Assembly: GCA_029256345.1 (NCBI GenBank)
Contig: JAQSYC010000112.1
Coordinates: 1-5,808 of the forward strand
Direction: 5' to 3'
DNA from: Clostridia bacterium
GTDB lineage: Bacteria; Bacillota; Clostridia; Lachnospirales; Cellulosilyticaceae
Length of the DNA: 5,808 bases
The notes under the pieces were generated by a model. The model searched no databases. It saw nothing but the letters and a program-made list of their open reading frames with translations, and was not told the DNA's origin. Of this stretch, positions 4,886-5,808 are shown in pieces. The translations under genes were made by a program, and so were the position numbers. Positions within the stretch are counted from its first letter, which is position 1. Every line of letters starts with the position of its first letter.

Positions 4886-5773
4886 TTAATTAATTATGAT
4901 GAAGCTACGAACGAAATAAAGAATTAGAATGTGTATGGGATAGAACAGATAAAATAGATATTTTAGTCCTTTTCCTTTCTTATTATTATAAAGCAAGATA
5001 AAAGGAAGTGCTCCAATCATCATCCATTGGTAGTTTAAAGAAAGAAATGATTCATTGCCATGTCTCATTATTTCAACACCTAAAAGGATAGAAAAAAATC
5101 TAAAAATAAAATACACAGTGTCTGAGTAATAATAATCAATTCTCTTCCCTATTCTTGTCATAATATCCGTAAGATAAAATATAAAATAAAATACACAAAA
5201 ACTTACATATGCTATCGAAATATTTTTTTTACTATTCTTTGTGGTATACATTAGAACGCCTAAAGTTATAAAGATAATACCACCTTCATTAAAAAAAATA
5301 TTGCCTAATATCGCTCCATAAAATATCTTTGCACTGCCTGGCATATCCACTGATACAAGTTCAGAGATTATTATACAGATTATAGTGCTAATTATTTGCC
5401 ATATCACAAATATAATGAGATACAGCTTTTTCTTAGATTGATTTAATTCTTCAATAATATAAATAATTAAGCACATAACAAATAATGTGACAAAAAAATT
5501 ATTCGTTATAGAAATAGCCCCATGTCTGTCTTTACAGGCATAATTTACTATTAAACTTATAATAGCCATACCGACTCCAAACAAATACATACGGACAAGA
5601 TACTTGTTTTTATTTTTAGTATAATAAAACCCCTGAATTGCACAAAATGTGAACAAAGGGGCTGCCAATCTTCCGATCCAATGAAAAGCTATCGGACTTT
5701 CTGGTATAAATTTTGCAATATGATCTAAACTCATGAAAAACATTGCAAATAATTTTAACCCTGTAGTTGTCAT
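4886..5773 (-). CDS. TraX-family integral membrane protein
   Basis: A 295-residue, very hydrophobic protein with about eight to ten membrane spans. Conserved TraX-family positions are visible: LDH (D17, H18), IGRLAAPLFTF (G34, R35, P39, F41), GFYYT (G48-T52), KYLVR (Y58, R61) and, near the C-terminus, FYLFYPIHIL (P279, H281). The founding member, TraX of the F plasmid, is needed for N-acetylation of pilin, and the family resembles membrane acyltransferases. Chromosomal TraX proteins in Firmicutes have no proven substrate. No conjugation genes are visible here, so a pilin role is not supported; acylation of a surface polymer or protein is an inference from fold and location only. The start is well placed: AAAGGGG (5782-5788, minus strand) lies 8 bp before the ATG. 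The promoter is probably beyond the right edge. The gene is convergent with the phospholipase-like gene. Confidence 0.85.
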   Translation of the reverse strand: MTTTGLKLFAMFFMSLDHIAKFIPESPIAFHWIGRLAAPLFTFCAIQGFYYTKNKNKYLVRMYLFGVGMAIISLIVNYACKDRHGAISITNNFFVTLFVMCLIIYIIEELNQSKKKLYLIIFVIWQIISTIICIIISELVSVDMPGSAKIFYGAILGNIFFNEGGIIFITLGVLMYTTKNSKKNISIAYVSFCVFYFIFYLTDIMTRIGKRIDYYYSDTVYFIFRFFSILLGVEIMRHGNESFLSLNYQWMMIGALPFILLYNNKKGKGLKYLFYLFYPIHILILYFVRSFIIIN

Positions 5774-5808
5774 TATGTAAACCCCTTTAATACGTTCTAT
5801 AAATTAAA

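Overview
The window reads as chromosomal DNA of a low-GC Gram-positive bacterium, most likely a member of the Clostridia. The evidence is AT-rich coding sequence, strong AAGGAG-type ribosome binding sites, sigma-A-like extended -10 boxes, and the gene pair dCMP deaminase then TagO/WecA-type glycosyl-phosphate transferase, an order I recall from clostridial genomes. Species cannot be set from the sequence.

Layout, left to right. Positions 1-144 are the 3' end of a dCMP deaminase gene. Next is a TagO/WecA/MraY-family gene (best start 273, end 1379), which makes the first lipid-linked sugar for teichoic acid or other wall glycans; it ends at a clear hairpin terminator (1399-1428). An extended -10 promoter then drives a cytoplasmic zinc-dependent phospholipase C-family gene (1506-2501). 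On the far right, on the minus strand, is a TraX-family membrane protein gene (4886-5773). The phospholipase-like and TraX genes are convergent.

The space between those convergent genes is the most interesting part. It held a palindromic repeat of about 100 bp (copy A), now split by an IS1182-family insertion sequence. The IS can be bounded to the base: 17-bp terminal inverted repeats at 2602-2618 and 4589-4605 (16 of 17 matching) and a 4-bp target duplication CCAC at 2598-2601 and 4606-4609. Removing 2602-4605 and one CCAC rebuilds a repeat that closely resembles a second, uninterrupted copy (copy B, about 2645-2752). Copy B lies inside the IS, between its left end and the transposase promoter. 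The element therefore sits near the centre of one copy of a palindrome and carries another copy of the same palindrome.

The transposase frame runs from 2851 to 4515 but has a single in-frame TAA at 4090-4092. The truncated product lacks the catalytic Glu and most of a Cys cluster, so this copy is probably inactive although its ends look fresh. A terminator-like hairpin precedes the transposase promoter, and another overlaps the right inverted repeat, so the element appears transcriptionally insulated on both sides. Apart from the nested repeat, the genes belong to known families and I see no new multi-gene system.
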